Shown in pieces: positions 5,603-7,240 of a stretch of DNA of 7,240 nt (positions are counted from its first letter, which is position 1; the number at the start of each line of letters is the position of its first letter). Source of the DNA: Desulfobacterales bacterium (GTDB taxonomy: Bacteria; Desulfobacterota; Desulfobacteria; Desulfobacterales; Desulfobacteraceae); the NCBI GenBank assembly GCA_022361095.1, contig JAKSBO010000024.1:1-7240 (forward strand), written 5' to 3'. Below the pieces are notes generated by a model. The model was given only the letters and a program-made list of their open reading frames with translations. It was not told where the DNA came from and searched no databases. A program made the translations under genes and the position numbers.

Positions 5603-7240
5603 TCAGGTATTGGGGTGTGTTAAATCTATGCTGATGGCATAAGCGCCACCGTCAAGCTTGGCCGTCAAAGGATATTCGCCTTTCTCAAATACCTTGAGCA
5701 TGGCCCGGTTTGAGGAGAGAACATCTGCAGTTATTTTCACGGCCCCGCGTTCTTTTGCCAGACGGGTGAGCATTTTAAGCAGAAAAGAGGCAATGCCCAG
5801 GCCCTGGTATGTCTCGTCCACAACAAAGGCGATATCCATGAACGGTTTGTCCGGGTGCTTGGCAATTCTAGCCTCGGCGATGATGGTCTGGTTGCCGGGT
5901 TCGCCCACAAGCCCCACCACGGACAGGACTTCCCTGTAATCCACATTCACATAAGCCTGCATTTTGGCGTGGGGCATGGCTTTGATGGGTGCAAAATAGC
6001 GGTAGTAAATGGCGTTGTCGGAAAACCGGTAAAACAGTCTGCGCATCTGCTCTTCGTCCGATGGCTTGATGGCCCTGAATCTCACCTGCAGATTATTCTT
6101 AAACGTCTGGGAGGTTTCGATCTCCTTGGGATAAAAAAGGGCGGAGTCGGCGATGAACATCTGATCCGGATAGAGCAGGTTCTCCTTTTTACCCCCTTCC
6201 ACAAGGCCTGGACGGTCTTCGGGGTGGGCAATCTCGATCAGGGCCTGGGCCCGTTCCCGCAGGCTTCTGCCCCTGATGTGGGCCACCCCGTATTCCGTGA
6301 CCACAAGATCTATGCATTCCGGGAAACTGAGTTGGTCCTGTGTCTCATCTAAAAACAGGCGAATATTGGGAATACCGTTTTTGTTACGGCTGGGGAGGGC
6401 GACAATATTGTACCCGCCCCTGGAGAGCTCCGCACCATTAAGGATATCGGCAATCTGGCCCGGATCTGCAGAGATGTTAGCGGACTTGCTGTAAATGGCC
6501 ACCCGGCCGGACAGGGCCACCCGACGTACCGGCAGCACCATGACAAATTTTTTGTTTTGTCCGATCTGCAACGGATTTAATATCTTATCAATCCCCTGGA
6601 ACTCCACCATGGGATTTTTGTCGAGCCATGCCATCAGCTTTTGGGAGCCCAGGGCATAGGTGGTCGAAGACCGCCCCTGGAACAATCCCTTTTCCCGGTT
6701 GGTGACCGCCCCGCTTTCGGCAAGTTCCATGACCGCATCCGTGAAAAACGGGGTATGAATACCCAGATTTTTTTTCTTTGCCAGATGCCGGGCCAGGGCC
6801 TCGTAAATGGGACCGTAGCTGAAAGCAACGCATGATCCGTCATCAATCACCGAGGCCGCATTTTCGGCAATTTTGTCAAACACCCGGTTTACAGGGTATC
6901 TAGGCACATAAAAGGGCGGAAGCTGCGCTTTGACCCGCATGTGAAAATCATCTATATGGACAAAGGTGTCACCCAGGGTGAAGGGAATGTCTTCATTAAT
7001 CTCAGCCACCACAAACCCGGCTTGTTTCATCACCCGTCTTGCCACATCCACACCAAGGCCAAAACTGCAATAGCCGTTTTCATTGGGTGGGGTGACCTGG
7101 AGAAAGGCGACGTCAATGGGTATCAGGCCGTCCCTCATGAGCAAAGGGATTTTGGAGAACCGGGCCGGAATCAGGTCCACCCGGCCTGCGGTGATGGCCC
7201 GGGCGGACACCCATCCGGAAAAAAAGGTTTTTAAACGGTA
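5603..7240 (-). CDS. CoA-transferase/acetyl-CoA hydrolase-family protein fused to a GNAT domain (5' partial)
   Basis: The frame stays open to the right edge. Ten more codons (YRLKTFFSGW) precede the first possible GTG at 7210 and fit the family, so the true start is outside; roughly 70-100 N-terminal residues are missing. Numbering from the codon at 7240: about 1-370 is the acetyl-CoA hydrolase/4-hydroxybutyrate CoA-transferase type fold, with NAGRVDLIPARFSKIP-like, VAFLQVTPPNENGYCSFG, VVTEYGVAHIRGRSLRERA (313-331) and IAHPEDRPGL motifs. About 385-545 is a GNAT domain of the type at the C-terminus of Pat-like protein acetyltransferases (VRFRAIKPSDEEQMRRLFYRF), with the acetyl-CoA motif YQGLGIAS (Gln479, Gly482, Ala484). 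The expected catalytic Glu of the transferase half, in GIH(S/T)EM, is Pro164 here (GIHTPFFTD), and the GVGGQxDF loop is replaced by ADPGQIADI. Acyl-CoA sensing, an altered hydrolase or a pure acetyltransferase role are all open. It is separated from tetR by 259 nt and is probably its own unit. Confidence 0.85.
   Translation of the reverse strand, partial: YRLKTFFSGWVSARAITAGRVDLIPARFSKIPLLMRDGLIPIDVAFLQVTPPNENGYCSFGLGVDVARRVMKQAGFVVAEINEDIPFTLGDTFVHIDDFHMRVKAQLPPFYVPRYPVNRVFDKIAENAASVIDDGSCVAFSYGPIYEALARHLAKKKNLGIHTPFFTDAVMELAESGAVTNREKGLFQGRSSTTYALGSQKLMAWLDKNPMVEFQGIDKILNPLQIGQNKKFVMVLPVRRVALSGRVAIYSKSANISADPGQIADILNGAELSRGGYNIVALPSRNKNGIPNIRLFLDETQDQLSFPECIDLVVTEYGVAHIRGRSLRERAQALIEIAHPEDRPGLVEGGKKENLLYPDQMFIADSALFYPKEIETSQTFKNNLQVRFRAIKPSDEEQMRRLFYRFSDNAIYYRYFAPIKAMPHAKMQAYVNVDYREVLSVVGLVGEPGNQTIIAEARIAKHPDKPFMDIAFVVDETYQGLGIASFLLKMLTRLAKERGAVKITADVLSSNRAMLKVFEKGEYPLTAKLDGGAYAISIDLTHPNT

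Noticed and set aside
5855..6352. 165-codon plus-strand open frame antisense to the CoA-transferase/GNAT gene
   Set aside because: It lies wholly inside a clear coding region, shows no domain or convincing ribosome site, and is explained by composition.
5603..7210. GTG at 7210 as the true start of the CoA-transferase/GNAT gene
   Set aside because: Ten further in-frame codons up to the edge fit the family (FFSGW before the VSARAITAGRVD stretch), no stop intervenes, and the N-terminal part of the domain would be missing.

Overview
The window carries five genes, all on the minus strand, so transcription runs from high to low coordinates. They encode, in that order: a CoA-transferase/acetyl-CoA hydrolase-family protein fused to a GNAT acetyltransferase domain (5603-7240, N-terminus beyond the right edge); a TetR-family regulator (4732-5343); a putrescine aminotransferase (3161-4543); an NhaC-family 12-13 TM transporter (1548-3047); and a gamma-aminobutyraldehyde-type aldehyde dehydrogenase (36-1469). 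No RNA genes, CRISPR arrays, transposases or phage genes were seen.

The central block reads as a putrescine catabolic module. The aminotransferase would convert putrescine to 4-aminobutanal, and the dehydrogenase would oxidise that to 4-aminobutanoate (GABA). The transporter between them has no experimentally fixed substrate that can be read from sequence. Its position makes an amine or amino acid (putrescine uptake or GABA export) at least as likely as plain Na+/H+ exchange. No GABA-consuming genes are present here. The genes have good Shine-Dalgarno sequences. A stem-loop with a T-tract lies between the aminotransferase and transporter genes and may reduce downstream expression.

Regulation is unusually legible. 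A 20-bp palindrome of consensus TTAAYTGAAYGNNCAGTTAA occurs three times upstream of the aminotransferase gene, at an exact 21-bp period, and once just upstream of the TetR gene. This is what an autoregulated TetR repressor controlling the putrescine genes would look like. A second signal is an imperfect repeat of about 39 bp in opposite orientations at the two ends of the module (1-39 and 5492-5530), bracketing regulator plus catabolic genes.

The right-hand gene looks like a separate transcription unit. Its CoA-transferase part lacks the Glu expected at the catalytic position and the usual GVGGQxDF-type loop, so its activity is uncertain, while the GNAT acetyl-CoA-binding motif looks intact.

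Organism: a bacterium of moderate GC content. The CoA-transferase/GNAT fusion is, from memory, common in sulfate-reducing Desulfobacterota (Desulfobacteraceae-like), and the gene style fits that group. This placement is an inference and not proven by the window.
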